A stretch of DNA of 64,000 nt from Hymenobacter metallicola (GCF_004745645.1 NZ_SRMB01000001.1:1054001-1118000); one strand, 5' to 3'. Counted from the first letter of the stretch, positions 18,193 through 27,836 are shown. Notes: a model not told the origin generated them from the sequence alone. A program made the numbers and translations.

Positions 18193-20016
18193 ATGCGCAT
18201 TGTTTATCCCAGGTGGAAAAACGCCCTATCAATTCTGCTAGTGGCCCTAACCGCCTGCTCCACTCCCGACCACCCCACCAGCGCCCCGGTCAAAGACCCC
18301 AGCACCGGCGAAACCTATACCCCACGCCGTGTCGTGGTGGCTGATTCTCTTATCCGGGGCCGCATCCTCGACCGCAACGACTCGGTGCTGGTCGACACCC
18401 GCCCCCAGTACCTGCTCAAGCTGCCGCGCCGGGCCCTCGACACCCTGGCCCTGGGCGAGCTGCTGGGCTGGGATTCGACCACCGTGCGCCGTCGCATCCA
18501 GGAGGCCTTGCCCTACCCGGGCGCCTACGGCGTGACCGTTCAGCTCCGCCTGACCCGGAAAGAAGCCGAGCGTATTCGCCGCGACAGCAGCGCCACCGTG
18601 CCCCAACTCACGCTTACCGAACGCTACCAGCGCGCCTACACCACCCCCGCCGCGGCTCCCGTGCTGGGCTACCGCAATACCGAGGCGCAGGCCTTTTTCC
18701 GCCAGGCCAAGCGCACCGGGCGGGGCCGCTTCTACCGTCTGCGCAACGGCGGCGTCGAGGCCTACTACAACGGCCTGCTCAGCGGCCACCACGGCTATTT
18801 GCACCCGTTGATAGATAAGAAAGGCCAGCAGCACGGCACCTGGGCCAAGGATACGGCTTTCCAGCAGGGCCAGGACCTGCACCTGACCATTGACACTAAC
18901 CTGCAGGCCTACGCCGAAAAGCTGCTGGGCAACCGCCGGGGCTACCTCGTGGCCCTGGACCCGCGCACCGGCGAAATTCTGGCCTACGTCTCGGCCCCGG
19001 TGTACCCGGCGGCCACCATTACCGCCCCCGACCAGGCCGGGGTGCGAGCTGAGCTGCTCGAGCACGAAAGCCTGCCCTTGCTCAACCGGCCGGCCATGCT
19101 AGCCAATCCGCCCGGCTCGGTCTTTAAACTCGTGAATGCGGCAATTGCCCTGCAGATGCACGCCATTACCCCCGGCTCAGCTTTCCGCTGCGACCAGTCG
19201 TTGGTGAGCTGCGTGCACCGCCACAAGCCGGGCAAAAACCTGACGGCGGGACTGAAGTACAGCTGCAACCCCTACTTCTACCAGGTCATGCAGAGCCTAA
19301 TCGACTGCGTACCCGACTCCCTGGCCCAGGACACCGTAGGCGCCCGCCACGCGAACCTGGCCCAGTGGCGGCGCTACGCCCGCTCCTTCGGGCTCGACTC
19401 GGTGCTGGGCGTAGATTTGCCCCGCGAGGCACCCGGCTTTCTGCCCACCCCGGCCTATTACGACAAAGCCCGCCGCACCCGCCGCTGGACGTACCGCTCC
19501 ATCTACTCGCTCAGCATCGGACAGGGCGAAATCAACCTCACCGGCCTGCAAATGGCGAATATGGCGGCCATCATTGCTAACCGCGGCTGGTACTACCCGC
19601 CCCACCTGGTGCGCGGCATCGGCGAAAATGGCCCACTGGCCCGCTTCACCCGCAAGCGCCACACGCTTATCGACAGCGCCAACTTCGAGGCCCTCGTGCC
19701 CGGTATGGTAGCCGTGATGCAGCGCGGCGGCACGGCCGACGCCTCCAGCCTGGCCGATGTGGGTATCACGGTGGCGGGCAAAACCGGCACTGTGGAAAAT
19801 GATGAGGGCGACGACCATGCCGCTTTCGTAGGCTTTGCCCCGGCCAATAATCCCAAGATTGCCGTGGCCGTGTACCTGGAAAATGCCGGCTTCGGGGCCA
19901 CCGCCGCCGCGCCCTGCGCCGTAATGGTAATGGAAAAGCACCTGCGCGGCCACATTGCCCCCAAACGCAAGCGCTGGGAAAAGCGAATTCAGCACCGGGC
20001 CAAGAACGGGTATTAG
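18193..20016 (+). CDS. lipoprotein-type penicillin-binding transpeptidase (PBP2-like)
   Basis: A 607-residue class B-type penicillin-binding protein that should cross-link peptidoglycan stems in the periplasm. The three active-site motifs are visible in order: SVFK (in NPPGSVFKLVN, about residue 312), SCN (in LKYSCNPYFYQ, about 356) and KTG (in VAGKTGTVEN, about 531). RGRILDRNDSVLVD near residue 54 marks the PBP dimerisation domain. Unusually, the N-terminus is not a membrane anchor but a lipoprotein signal (LLVALTACSTP), so the protein is probably lipid-tethered. It stands alone, not in an mre or dcw cluster, so it is likely an accessory enzyme. Confidence 0.88.
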   Translation: MRIVYPRWKNALSILLVALTACSTPDHPTSAPVKDPSTGETYTPRRVVVADSLIRGRILDRNDSVLVDTRPQYLLKLPRRALDTLALGELLGWDSTTVRRRIQEALPYPGAYGVTVQLRLTRKEAERIRRDSSATVPQLTLTERYQRAYTTPAAAPVLGYRNTEAQAFFRQAKRTGRGRFYRLRNGGVEAYYNGLLSGHHGYLHPLIDKKGQQHGTWAKDTAFQQGQDLHLTIDTNLQAYAEKLLGNRRGYLVALDPRTGEILAYVSAPVYPAATITAPDQAGVRAELLEHESLPLLNRPAMLANPPGSVFKLVNAAIALQMHAITPGSAFRCDQSLVSCVHRHKPGKNLTAGLKYSCNPYFYQVMQSLIDCVPDSLAQDTVGARHANLAQWRRYARSFGLDSVLGVDLPREAPGFLPTPAYYDKARRTRRWTYRSIYSLSIGQGEINLTGLQMANMAAIIANRGWYYPPHLVRGIGENGPLARFTRKRHTLIDSANFEALVPGMVAVMQRGGTADASSLADVGITVAGKTGTVENDEGDDHAAFVGFAPANNPKIAVAVYLENAGFGATAAAPCAVMVMEKHLRGHIAPKRKRWEKRIQHRAKNGY

Positions 20017-20079
20017 CGCCGCCGAATCGTCGGGTTTTGCAGAAAAACCACTAAGCTTACCGCCCAAACCCTTCTGACG

Positions 20080-20565
20080 ATGCAACCGCTCGACCCCGTA
20101 ACCGCCCTTCGAAACCTGCTGGTCACGCTACTGCTGGCTGGGGCGCTCAGCGCCTGTGGCAGTCTGTTCGGCAAAGAAATAGCCCGCCTGCCGGTCAACG
20201 CCATCAGCACCCCGGGCCGGGAAGTGGAGGAAGAGGCGACGCTGCAGCTGCAGAAAGACGACGAAGTGGCGCTGTGGTCGGAAATGGATATGGCCTACGA
20301 GGGCGAAACCCCACTGCGCTTTCAGGTGCAGGTGTTGCAAAACGGGACGCCATATCAGCAGTTCGAGCTGGATCCTACCGCGAAAAACGTGACGGTGGGC
20401 GAAGTTAGGACTTCGATACAGGGCAAAACCACCTGGCGGTTCACCGGCAAGAACGGGGCCCTTACGATTCCCGCGCCGGGCCAGTATACCTTTAAAGCCC
20501 GCCTCGTAGCCGCGGCCAACCCCACGCTGCGCATCAAAAAAGCTGAGCTGGTGCTGAAGAAGTAG
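20080..20565 (+). CDS. small putative lipoprotein
   Basis: A 161-residue protein with a lipoprotein signal (LLAGALSACGS, Cys at about residue 26) and a mainly beta-strand body (LRFQVQVLQNGTPYQQFELD, FTGKNGALTIPAPGQYTFKA). I do not recognise the family. The alternating strand pattern suggests a beta-sandwich domain. It follows the penicillin-binding gene by 63 bases in the same direction and could be co-transcribed. The small gene at 20601 follows by 35 bases. Confidence 0.75.
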   Translation: MQPLDPVTALRNLLVTLLLAGALSACGSLFGKEIARLPVNAISTPGREVEEEATLQLQKDDEVALWSEMDMAYEGETPLRFQVQVLQNGTPYQQFELDPTAKNVTVGEVRTSIQGKTTWRFTGKNGALTIPAPGQYTFKARLVAAANPTLRIKKAELVLKK

Positions 20566-20600
20566 GCTCCTGCCGTGGTCTTACACACCTCCCTGCCCGT

Positions 20601-21203
20601 ATGAAACCCGAAATCCGGCAGCAGATTCTCCGCCTCGGCGGCCGCGTCACGGCCCCGCCCGTTGCTACGCTACCCGAGTTTCTGCAGGCCACCACGTTCG
20701 CGCATCCGCTCTACCCGCGGCGCTACGCCGAGGAAGTGTTGGGCCTTGATGTGTTCTACGACCAGAACCGAGACCTGTACGCGGCTAACCCCGCGGCCTT
20801 TGACGAGGCCCTGCTGCTGCACTTCTTCGCCGACCACGAACTTCCCTACGGGCAGGACTTTTTCCGCAACTTCCGCTTTACCCCCTTCACCCCCGATACG
20901 CCCGACTACGGCGAGTTGGAGGACCTGGTATCCCCCGCCGACCTTCATTCCGTTGTTGCGGGAACCGACCCGCTGGAGTTTATCTGCATCTGCTATTCCT
21001 ACGGTTTCCCAGACCACTACTTTGTTTGCCTAAGCGACCCTGCTCCGGATAACCCAACCGTTTACGGCACCGACCACGAGGTCTTTTTCCAGGAAATAAC
21101 CGCCGTCGGCACGCTGGAAAACTTTTTTAGCCGCTACCTATCAAAAGAGGAGTTCCTGGCAATTGCCCAGCAGCACTTTGCCGCGCGCAACGCCGCCGAG
21201 TAA
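20601..21203 (+). CDS. soluble hypothetical protein
   Basis: A 200-residue cytosolic protein without a signal peptide. The C-terminal half (DPLEFICICYSYGFPDHYFV, then TLENFFSRYLSKEEFLAIAQ) is faintly like SMI1/KNR4 (SUKH) proteins, in which a final helix follows an LxxFL segment. The resemblance is too weak for a firm call. ATG 20601 gives MKPEIRQQILRLGG. It lies 35 bases after the small lipoprotein gene, so it may be the last gene of that unit. Confidence 0.7.
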   Translation: MKPEIRQQILRLGGRVTAPPVATLPEFLQATTFAHPLYPRRYAEEVLGLDVFYDQNRDLYAANPAAFDEALLLHFFADHELPYGQDFFRNFRFTPFTPDTPDYGELEDLVSPADLHSVVAGTDPLEFICICYSYGFPDHYFVCLSDPAPDNPTVYGTDHEVFFQEITAVGTLENFFSRYLSKEEFLAIAQQHFAARNAAE

Positions 21204-21267
21204 GGCCGGCTTCACCGTATGCCGCCGTTTGCCCTATTTCGCACCGGTATTTTAGCCTTCAACTTCT

Positions 21268-21957
21268 ATGCTCCGTTTCCTGTTGCTCCTTCCCCTGCTT
21301 GGCGCGGCCCCGGCCGGCCCCGGCCCGCGCAGCTTCACCATTTCCAAGGCCTCGGCGCGCTACTCGGCCACCATCACCGTAGCGGGCTGCGAAACCGACC
21401 AGTGCCAGGGCGCCGGCACCATCCGGCTCTACGACCAGCACACCAAGCAGCTGATCCAGACCTTCACCTCCGCCGACCTGAACTTCTACCTCGATGCCCA
21501 CCAGCAGCCCTCGGTCAAGACCGTGGAGCTGTATGGGGAGCAAAGCCCGCTGCTGTTCGACGATTTCAACTTCGACGGCAGCGAAGATCTGGCCATCCGC
21601 AACGGCAACAACAGCAGCTACGGGGGCCCTTCCTACGATGTGTACGTGTACGCCAGCCGGCCCCGCAAATTCATTCGCAGCGCCGAGCTGACGGCTTTGG
21701 CCACCGACAACCTGGGCATGTTTCAGCTCGATAAGAAGCGTAAGCGCCTCATCACCTTCGAGAAAAGCGGCTGCTGCTGGCACCTGACCACCGAGTACGA
21801 AGTAGTGCCCGGCCAAGGCCTCAGCGAAGTGCTGACCGTGGAGGAAGACGCCACCGGGGGCGGTGAAAATGTGGTGGTCAAGACCCGCACGAAGCGCAAC
21901 GGCCGCTGGACCACGGCCACGCGCACCTACCCCCTCAAGGAGTATTACAAGGAGTAG
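21268..21957 (+). CDS. exported XAC2610-like protein
   Basis: A 229-residue protein with a short signal peptide (ending near residue 16-20) and the signature FDDFNFDGSEDLAIRNGNNS then YGGPSYDVYVY. This Asp-rich calcium-binding-like loop, with a following YGGPSYDVY strand, is characteristic of the XAC2610 family and related FG-GAP-like folds. The C-terminal part contains a CCW motif (KSGCCWHLTTEY), also seen in the family. The function is unknown. ATG 21268 begins the signal peptide. It is a single gene with no clear operon partners. Confidence 0.75.
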   Translation: MLRFLLLLPLLGAAPAGPGPRSFTISKASARYSATITVAGCETDQCQGAGTIRLYDQHTKQLIQTFTSADLNFYLDAHQQPSVKTVELYGEQSPLLFDDFNFDGSEDLAIRNGNNSSYGGPSYDVYVYASRPRKFIRSAELTALATDNLGMFQLDKKRKRLITFEKSGCCWHLTTEYEVVPGQGLSEVLTVEEDATGGGENVVVKTRTKRNGRWTTATRTYPLKEYYKE

Positions 21958-22070
21958 CAAGCGGGCTTCATTACGTTTTATCTATATAGATTGCCGCCGT
22001 TTTCGGGTCAGGAAATTGCCCGCCAAACACGCTGTGCCTCCTTTCTAGTTTTTCCTTTCACTTTCTACCT

Positions 22071-23021
22071 ATGCGAATTCATCGTTTACTGGCCTTGTCG
22101 GTTTTGCCGTTGGCAGCCGGCCTAGTAGCGGCGGGCTATGCTCCCGTTTCCTCGGCAACCACTGCTCCGGTAGCCAACTTCACCCAGGGCATTATCACGA
22201 CCAAGGTGTCGCTGCCGGGCAATCCGTATGACAAAATGCTGAGCAAGATTGACCCGGCAAAGGGCAACATCCAGGCCCAGATCCAGCAGCTGATGAGCAG
22301 CCTCACGCCGGCCGAGCAGCAGCAGTTTCAGGCGGAGGCCGCTACGCTTAGCCCGGCCATGACCATTGGGGCCCTGATGCTGCCCCGCAAAGGCACGATT
22401 TACTGCCGGGCTCAGGAGGCCCGCGCCACCACCGACGCGCTGACCTACCACCTGGAAAACTACTTCAACCACGCCACCCAAAAAGGGCTGCTGCGCATGA
22501 CCTCGCAGTCGTCGCCCCAAACGGTGAACTACACCTACGACGCGGCCACGGTTAAGAAAACCTGGCAGAGCATTGTGGTTACCACGCAAGACTACACCGT
22601 CAAACCTTCGTCCGAAACCGCCCTGGTGGCAGGCTACCCCAGCCAGAAAACCACGTACACGCTTAAGCCCGGAGCGGCTGAAAAAGCGACGCCAGAACCC
22701 GGGCAGCTCTCGAATAAGCCCACGGCCCTCGACGTGTGGACTTCCGCCCAGATTCCGCAAAGCCTCAATTTTGCTCATCCCGTGTACGTGGCCGAAGCCC
22801 ACGGCATCACCCGGCTGGTCGTGTATTTCGACAAGGAGCGCAAGCAGCGCATGGTCTACGAGTTTGCCAGCGTGCAGCCCAAGGCCATTACCGACCAGGA
22901 GTTGAAAGTGGCCACCACGGCCCCGGTGCTGGACTATGCGAAAGATGAAATGCAGGTGGGCATGCAAATGATGGCCCTCATGCTGGGCGGCCCGGCCCGC
23001 AAGCCTGCTACCGACGAGTAG
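22071..23021 (+). CDS. exported DUF4412-like protein
   Basis: A 316-residue exported protein. The signal region is MRIHRLLALSVLPLAAGL. The body has a long Gln/Ala-rich helix (QIQQLMSSLTPAEQQQFQAE), then strands and a C-terminal segment (DKERKQRMVYEFASVQPKAI). The layout resembles DUF4412-type periplasmic proteins, but I only see this as a pattern. It is a single-gene unit ended by a very strong hairpin terminator at 23087. Nothing indicates catalysis. Confidence 0.7.
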   Translation: MRIHRLLALSVLPLAAGLVAAGYAPVSSATTAPVANFTQGIITTKVSLPGNPYDKMLSKIDPAKGNIQAQIQQLMSSLTPAEQQQFQAEAATLSPAMTIGALMLPRKGTIYCRAQEARATTDALTYHLENYFNHATQKGLLRMTSQSSPQTVNYTYDAATVKKTWQSIVVTTQDYTVKPSSETALVAGYPSQKTTYTLKPGAAEKATPEPGQLSNKPTALDVWTSAQIPQSLNFAHPVYVAEAHGITRLVVYFDKERKQRMVYEFASVQPKAITDQELKVATTAPVLDYAKDEMQVGMQMMALMLGGPARKPATDE

Positions 23022-23086
23022 CTCCTGCCCGGCGGCCCGCACAGGCGCAGTGCATCTGCGGCTTCGCGAGGTCGAAGCTGACTGAT

Positions 23087-23134
23087 AGCGGCCCGGTTGC
23101 CTGGTAAAACAGGCAACCGGGCCGCTCTTTTTTC
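23087..23134 (+). terminator. strong terminator
   Basis: A 17-base stem (AGCGGCCCGGTTGCCTG and its complement) around a GTAAAA loop, followed by CTTTTTT. Confidence 0.95.
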
Positions 23135-23175
23135 CATCTGGTGCTGCTACTACCCTCTGTTTTTTCGACACCGCT

Positions 23176-24306
23176 ATGAAACGACCTCTCTTCAGCTGCC
23201 TTGCTTATCTGGTGCTGGTACTGCTCAGCGGCCTTCCCGCAGTTGGCCAGCAAAACGCCCCCGACCCTTATGCCCCGGCTCGAAAAGTTATAGCCGACCG
23301 GGACACCATTGTCGCACCCAATGGGGTGCAGGAGTCCTACGCGGTGCCCATTGGCGGGGTGAAACAGTGGGTATTTGTACGGGGGCAAGACAAGCACAAC
23401 CCCATCCTGCTGTTTGTCCACGGTGGGCCGGCCTCGCCGATGGCGCCCGTGTCGTGGATGTTTCAACGGCCCCTGGAGGAGTATTTCACCGTGGTGCAGT
23501 TCGACCAGCGCGCCGCGGGCAAAACCTACGCCGCCAACGATACGACGAATCTGGGCAAGAGCATCCGGATTGAGCAGTACGTGCAGGACGTCATTGCCCT
23601 GACCCAGCGGCTGCGCCAGCGCTACGGCAAGCAAAAAGTCATTCTGATGGGCCACAGCTGGGGCACCGTGGTCGGCATGCACGCGGCCTTGCAGCGCCCC
23701 GACTTGTTTTACGCCTACGTGGGCATCGGCCAGGTTATCAACGCCCAGGATAACGAACGGCTCAGCTTTGCCTACGCCCTGGACCGCGCCACCCGGGAAA
23801 ACAACCTGGAGGCGCTGCGGCAACTACGCTCCATTGCGCCCTACCCGGGCCAGCAGCCCATTACCCGGGAGCGAATCATCATTGCCCGCACCTGGCCCCA
23901 GTATTACGGAGGATTGTCGGCCTACCGCAGCAACTCGATGTACTACTTCAACGCCCCGCTGCTTTCCCCGGCCTACACCCCGGCCGAGGTAGACGCCATC
24001 GACCAGGGCAACGGGTTTACCCTGGGCCGGATTCTGCCCGAATTGCTGCGCGTCGACTTCAAGCCCGTCAAGACTTTTCCCGTTCCGGTTTTCATGTTCA
24101 TGGGCCGCCACGACTACACGACCCCGTCGCAGCCCACGGCCAGTTGGCTGGCCCAGGTGAAAGCTCCGCTGAAAAAAGGAGTTTGGTTTGAAAACTCGGC
24201 CCACCTGATTCCGCTCGAGGAGCCGGGCAAATTACTGCTCACCCTGGTCCAGGAGGTACGGCCCCTGGCAACTGGCCCGGCCCGCACCCCGGTTAAAGCT
24301 AAATAA
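23176..24306 (+). CDS. exported alpha/beta hydrolase (proline iminopeptidase-like)
   Basis: A 376-residue alpha/beta hydrolase with a signal peptide (ending near AVGQ, residue 25). The oxyanion motif LFVHGGPASP and the nucleophile elbow GHSWGTVVG are typical of the proline iminopeptidase/S33 branch. The acid is probably the Asp in MGRHDYTTPS and the base His in ENSAHLIPLEEP. The substrate is unknown; the export signal makes a peptide or ester outside the cytoplasm likely. ATG 23176 opens the signal peptide. It follows the strong terminator at 23087, so it is transcribed on its own. Confidence 0.88.
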   Translation: MKRPLFSCLAYLVLVLLSGLPAVGQQNAPDPYAPARKVIADRDTIVAPNGVQESYAVPIGGVKQWVFVRGQDKHNPILLFVHGGPASPMAPVSWMFQRPLEEYFTVVQFDQRAAGKTYAANDTTNLGKSIRIEQYVQDVIALTQRLRQRYGKQKVILMGHSWGTVVGMHAALQRPDLFYAYVGIGQVINAQDNERLSFAYALDRATRENNLEALRQLRSIAPYPGQQPITRERIIIARTWPQYYGGLSAYRSNSMYYFNAPLLSPAYTPAEVDAIDQGNGFTLGRILPELLRVDFKPVKTFPVPVFMFMGRHDYTTPSQPTASWLAQVKAPLKKGVWFENSAHLIPLEEPGKLLLTLVQEVRPLATGPARTPVKAK

Positions 24307-24418
24307 GGGTTGCAGAGGTTACAAGGTGGCAAAAAAGGCAGCCCCTATGCCCGTATATGTTAACATTGCCGACCAAATCGTTAACCCGATTCTCTACAAT
24401 TCTCTTTTACGGCCCCGT

Positions 24419-24865
24419 ATGCTACTCGACACGCTCCGCCTGCTCTTTGCCCGGGATTTGAAACGCCTCCGCCAGGAAATTGAGCTGTACCAGGATGAGC
24501 AGAAGATCTGGCAGGTCGAGCGGGGCATAGCTAACTCTGCCGGCAACTTGTGCCTGCACCTGCTGGGCAATCTGAACACCTACATTGGGGCCATACTCGG
24601 CGGCACGGGCTACGTCAGAAACCGGGAGCTGGAGTTTTCCCGCAAGCATGTGCCCCGCCCCGACCTGCTGGCCCAGCTTGATGCTACCCTTCTTGTGGTA
24701 GACCAGGTGCTAAGCCGGGTGCCTCCGGAAACGCTGGCGGCCGAGTACCCGCTGCTGGTGCTGGAAACCACTACCTCAACCGAGTATTTTCTTACGCACT
24801 TAGCGACTCACCTGACCTATCATTTGGGCCAGATCAATTATCATCGGCGGCTGCTGGATGCGTAA
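24419..24865 (+). CDS. DinB/DUF1572-like protein
   Basis: A 148-residue four-helix-bundle protein of the DinB-like superfamily. The signatures are NLCLHLLGNLNTYIGAILGG followed by NRELEFSRKHVPR, and at the end the His-rich HLATHLTYHLGQINYHRRLL. DinB-like proteins bind a metal by three His residues; several act as thiol transferases or nucleases, but most are uncharacterised. I prefer ATG 24419 because DUF1572 proteins begin near this point; upstream starts at 24326 (GTG) and 24347 (ATG) would add residues unlike the family. Confidence 0.75.
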   Translation: MLLDTLRLLFARDLKRLRQEIELYQDEQKIWQVERGIANSAGNLCLHLLGNLNTYIGAILGGTGYVRNRELEFSRKHVPRPDLLAQLDATLLVVDQVLSRVPPETLAAEYPLLVLETTTSTEYFLTHLATHLTYHLGQINYHRRLLDA

Positions 24866-24956
24866 AGCGGCCCGCAGACTGTCGTACGCTACCTAACCAC
24901 CCAGGGCGCCCGGCCCGGGGCTGGATTCTATCCGGTAACCTCGTTTATTTCGCGGC

Positions 24957-26051
24957 ATGAAACGCAGTTTTTGGTATAGCTTACTGATTCTGTTGCTGGC
25001 CGGCCCCGGGCAGGCCCAAACGCTGACGGGCAACTGGCAGGGCGTCGAAACCGATACCGGGGAACCGGGCGCGACCTGGCCCGCCGTGCTCCGCCTGCAG
25101 AAAGGCAAAGGCACGGGCGTATTTGGCGTCCTCTACCAGGAAATGGGCGGGCAGCCCGGCATGTCGGTTACCTTTCAGGTGCAGGGTACGCCGGCGGCCA
25201 AAAGCCTGCGCATCGACCATGTACGCAAGCTCAACGAAACCGGCACCACGCCCTTCTCCTACTGGTGCGAGGGCTCTATCACCTTCACCTACGACCCCAC
25301 GCAGGAAAAGCTCACCGGCAAGGCAACCTACAAACCCATCGGCGACTGCGACCAGGGGACTTTTACCCTGTACCGCGTCAAGCTCAAATCGGCGGCTACG
25401 GTGGCGGCCGGGGCCGAAACCACCCTGCGCGTATCGGGCCGCAACGTGCTCTGGTTTGCCGATGCGGAGCTGCAAAAGCCCGTTGCAACCGGCAACACCT
25501 TCCGTACCCGCCTGAGCAAAACCACCACGTTCTACCTGACGCAGAGCTATTACCCGACCCGCCAAAGCCCGGTGACGCCCATTACCATTCAAGTAAGCGG
25601 CCCTGCTCCCAAGCCGGCGGCTCCCAAACCCGCGGCCCCGCCCACGGCGGCGGTGCCCGCGCCACTACCCGCCAAACCCGACACGGCCCGTCCCGCGCCC
25701 CCACCGCCTCTTGTGGCCCCAACACCGGCCGTGCTGCCCACGGTGCTCTTTAAGCTGGGGACGGCCGAGCTGCTGGCCGAAAGCTTCCCGGCCCTCAACC
25801 AGCTGGTGGCCGAACTTAACGCTCGGCCCACGCTGCAACTCCGTGTAGCCGGCCACACCGACCGGATTGGGGAGCCCCAGAAAAACCAAACCCTCTCCGA
25901 GCAGCGGGCCGAAGCCGTGAAAGCCTATCTGGTGAAAGCGGGCATTGCCGCCGCGCGCATCACCACCATCGGCTACGGCGACTCCCGGCCCTTATACCCG
26001 TCGCCCGATGCCCGCAACCGCCGGGTGGAAGTGGCCGAAAACAAGGAATAA
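24957..26051 (+). CDS. OmpA-family exported protein
   Basis: A 364-residue protein anchored by its C-terminal OmpA domain to peptidoglycan. A signal peptide ends at PGQAQ (residue 21). The N-terminal region (about 25-150) is a beta-rich domain with TGNWQGVETDTGEPGATWPA. A Pro/Ala-rich linker lies at about residues 215-255. The OmpA domain has VAGHTDRIGEPQKNQTLSEQ and ITTIGYGDSRPLYPSPDARN, with NRRVEV at the end. Such proteins tether the outer membrane or a complex to the wall. It is a single gene. Confidence 0.9.
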   Translation: MKRSFWYSLLILLLAGPGQAQTLTGNWQGVETDTGEPGATWPAVLRLQKGKGTGVFGVLYQEMGGQPGMSVTFQVQGTPAAKSLRIDHVRKLNETGTTPFSYWCEGSITFTYDPTQEKLTGKATYKPIGDCDQGTFTLYRVKLKSAATVAAGAETTLRVSGRNVLWFADAELQKPVATGNTFRTRLSKTTTFYLTQSYYPTRQSPVTPITIQVSGPAPKPAAPKPAAPPTAAVPAPLPAKPDTARPAPPPPLVAPTPAVLPTVLFKLGTAELLAESFPALNQLVAELNARPTLQLRVAGHTDRIGEPQKNQTLSEQRAEAVKAYLVKAGIAAARITTIGYGDSRPLYPSPDARNRRVEVAENKE

Positions 26052-26117
26052 GCCCGGGCCACCCCAATCGATGACAGCAAGTAGCGGTGGAGTGTAGGCA
26101 AGCCGTTATCTTTCCGC

Positions 26118-26936
26118 ATGAACTTTTTTCGCCTATTTCCCCTGGCTGCCGCCACCGTACTGCTGGGCGCAGCGGGCAGCTACGCCCAAACCACCCCGGC
26201 CTGGAACAACAAGCAGTGCGCCGTAGTGCTGACCTACGACGACGCCATCGACGTGGACCTGGACAACGTGGTGCCCGCCCTCGATTCAGTTAAGCTGCGC
26301 GGTACGTTTTACCTGATCGGCTCTTCGCCCGTGGTGGCCAAGCGCCTGCCGGAGTGGCGCCGGGCGGCGCAGCGGGGCCACGAGCTGGGCAACCACGCCC
26401 TGATGCACCCCTGCGACGGCAGCCTGCCCGGGCGCGGCTTCGTCACGCCCGACAACGACCTGAGCAAGTACACCGTGACCCGGGCCGTAAATGAGGCACG
26501 CGCCAACAACACCCTCCTCACGGCCATCGACGGCAAAACGGCCCGCACCTTTGCCTACCCCTGCGGCGACCTGACCATTGGTGGCGTGAAGTTCTACGAC
26601 GAGCTAAAGCCCGATTTTGTGGCCGCCCGCGGCGTTACGTCGGGGCTGCAAACCGCCGCCCAGGTTGACTTGACCAATATTAATGCCTACATGATCCACG
26701 GGCAGTCGGGCGACTATCTGGTGGATTTGGTAAAGCAGGCCCAAGCGTCGCACACGCTGCTGGTGTTTCTGTTTCACGGCGTAGGCGGGGGCCACGGCCT
26801 GAATGTTGATGCCAAAGCCCACCGGCAACTGCTGCGCTATTTGAAAGCCCACGAAAAGCAAATTTGGGTAGCGCCTATGGTGGAAGTAGCCCAGAAAATC
26901 AGCGCCGCCCAGCAGGCGCCCCAGAAGCCCCGCTAA
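26118..26936 (+). CDS. exported polysaccharide deacetylase (NodB-like)
   Basis: A 272-residue NodB-homology deacetylase (CE4) with a signal peptide ending at SYAQ (residue 23). The visible motifs are VLTYDDAID (motif 1, metal Asp), HELGNHALMHPC (motif 2, metal His), FAYPCGD (motif 3) and FLFHGVGGGHG (motif 5-like). It should remove N- or O-acetyl groups from an envelope polysaccharide. TATCTTTC at about 26108 is a plausible -7 box just before ATG 26118. Confidence 0.9.
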   Translation: MNFFRLFPLAAATVLLGAAGSYAQTTPAWNNKQCAVVLTYDDAIDVDLDNVVPALDSVKLRGTFYLIGSSPVVAKRLPEWRRAAQRGHELGNHALMHPCDGSLPGRGFVTPDNDLSKYTVTRAVNEARANNTLLTAIDGKTARTFAYPCGDLTIGGVKFYDELKPDFVAARGVTSGLQTAAQVDLTNINAYMIHGQSGDYLVDLVKQAQASHTLLVFLFHGVGGGHGLNVDAKAHRQLLRYLKAHEKQIWVAPMVEVAQKISAAQQAPQKPR

Positions 26937-27049
26937 TGCTCGGACCGCCTAAGCCGGCTCGTGCAGTCGCATTGGCCTGAAAAAATGCTTGTTCATTTTT
27001 CGGTTGCGGCCACCGGGGCCCGGTCTGTTCCTTTGCTTCAAAAAAGAAC

Positions 27050-27829
27050 ATGCCCATGACCCCAACCCAGCACTTTCGCCAGCTGCACCAGCAGTCCCAG
27101 CCCCTTTTGTTGCCCAATGCCTGGGATGCCCGTAGCGCCGCGGCCTGCCAGACGGCTGGCTTCACGGCAATCGGCACTTCTAGCGCAGCCATGGCCAGCA
27201 TGCTGGGGTACGCCGATGGCGAGCAACTGCCCTTTGCCAAGCTGCGCTACCTGGTCAGCCGGATCTGCGCCAGCACCACCCTACCCGTCAGCGTCGACCT
27301 GGAAGGCGGCTACAGTCGCGACCCGGCCCAGATTGCGGCCCACGTGCGGGAGCTGGCCGCCCTGGGTGTGGTCGGTATCAACCTGGAGGACTCCGTAGTG
27401 GTTGCCGGACAGCGGCAACTACTCGAGCCGGCGACTTTTGCCGATACGCTCCGGGTGCTGCGCAGCCACTGCGCGCGCCAGCAGCTCGATATTTTTATCA
27501 ACGTGCGCACCGATACCTACCTGTTGCCAGCCGAGCAGCCCGTTCGAGCCACCCTGGAGCGGCTGCACTACTACGAAGCAGCCGGCGCCGACGGCCTGTT
27601 TGTTCCGGGCCTCACCAACTTAGCCCACATCAACGAGCTTTGCCGGGCCACGGCCCTGCCCGTAAATGTCATGGCCTTGCCCAATCTGCCCGCGTTGGAA
27701 GCCCTGGCTGCCGCAGGGGTGCGGCGCGTGAGTCTGGGAAACTTCCTGTACGAAGCCGCAGCCACGCACCAGCAGCGCCTGAGCCACCAGATTCGACAAG
27801 AGCGTAGTTTGACCGCCCTTTTTGCCTGA
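27050..27829 (+). CDS. isocitrate lyase/PEP mutase-family enzyme
   Basis: A 259-residue member of the PEP mutase/isocitrate lyase superfamily, related to oxaloacetate decarboxylase and 2-methylisocitrate lyase. The barrel core is visible: LLPNAWDARSAAACQTAGFT, GTSSAAMASMLGYADGE, then the metal-binding SVDLEGGYSRDP and GVVGINLEDS. Small family members like this are common and mostly of unknown substrate. A second ATG (27056) is equally plausible as the start. The gene ends 7 bases before ada, so the two probably form an operon. Confidence 0.85.
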   Translation: MPMTPTQHFRQLHQQSQPLLLPNAWDARSAAACQTAGFTAIGTSSAAMASMLGYADGEQLPFAKLRYLVSRICASTTLPVSVDLEGGYSRDPAQIAAHVRELAALGVVGINLEDSVVVAGQRQLLEPATFADTLRVLRSHCARQQLDIFINVRTDTYLLPAEQPVRATLERLHYYEAAGADGLFVPGLTNLAHINELCRATALPVNVMALPNLPALEALAAAGVRRVSLGNFLYEAAATHQQRLSHQIRQERSLTALFA

Positions 27830-27836
27830 TTTGCCG

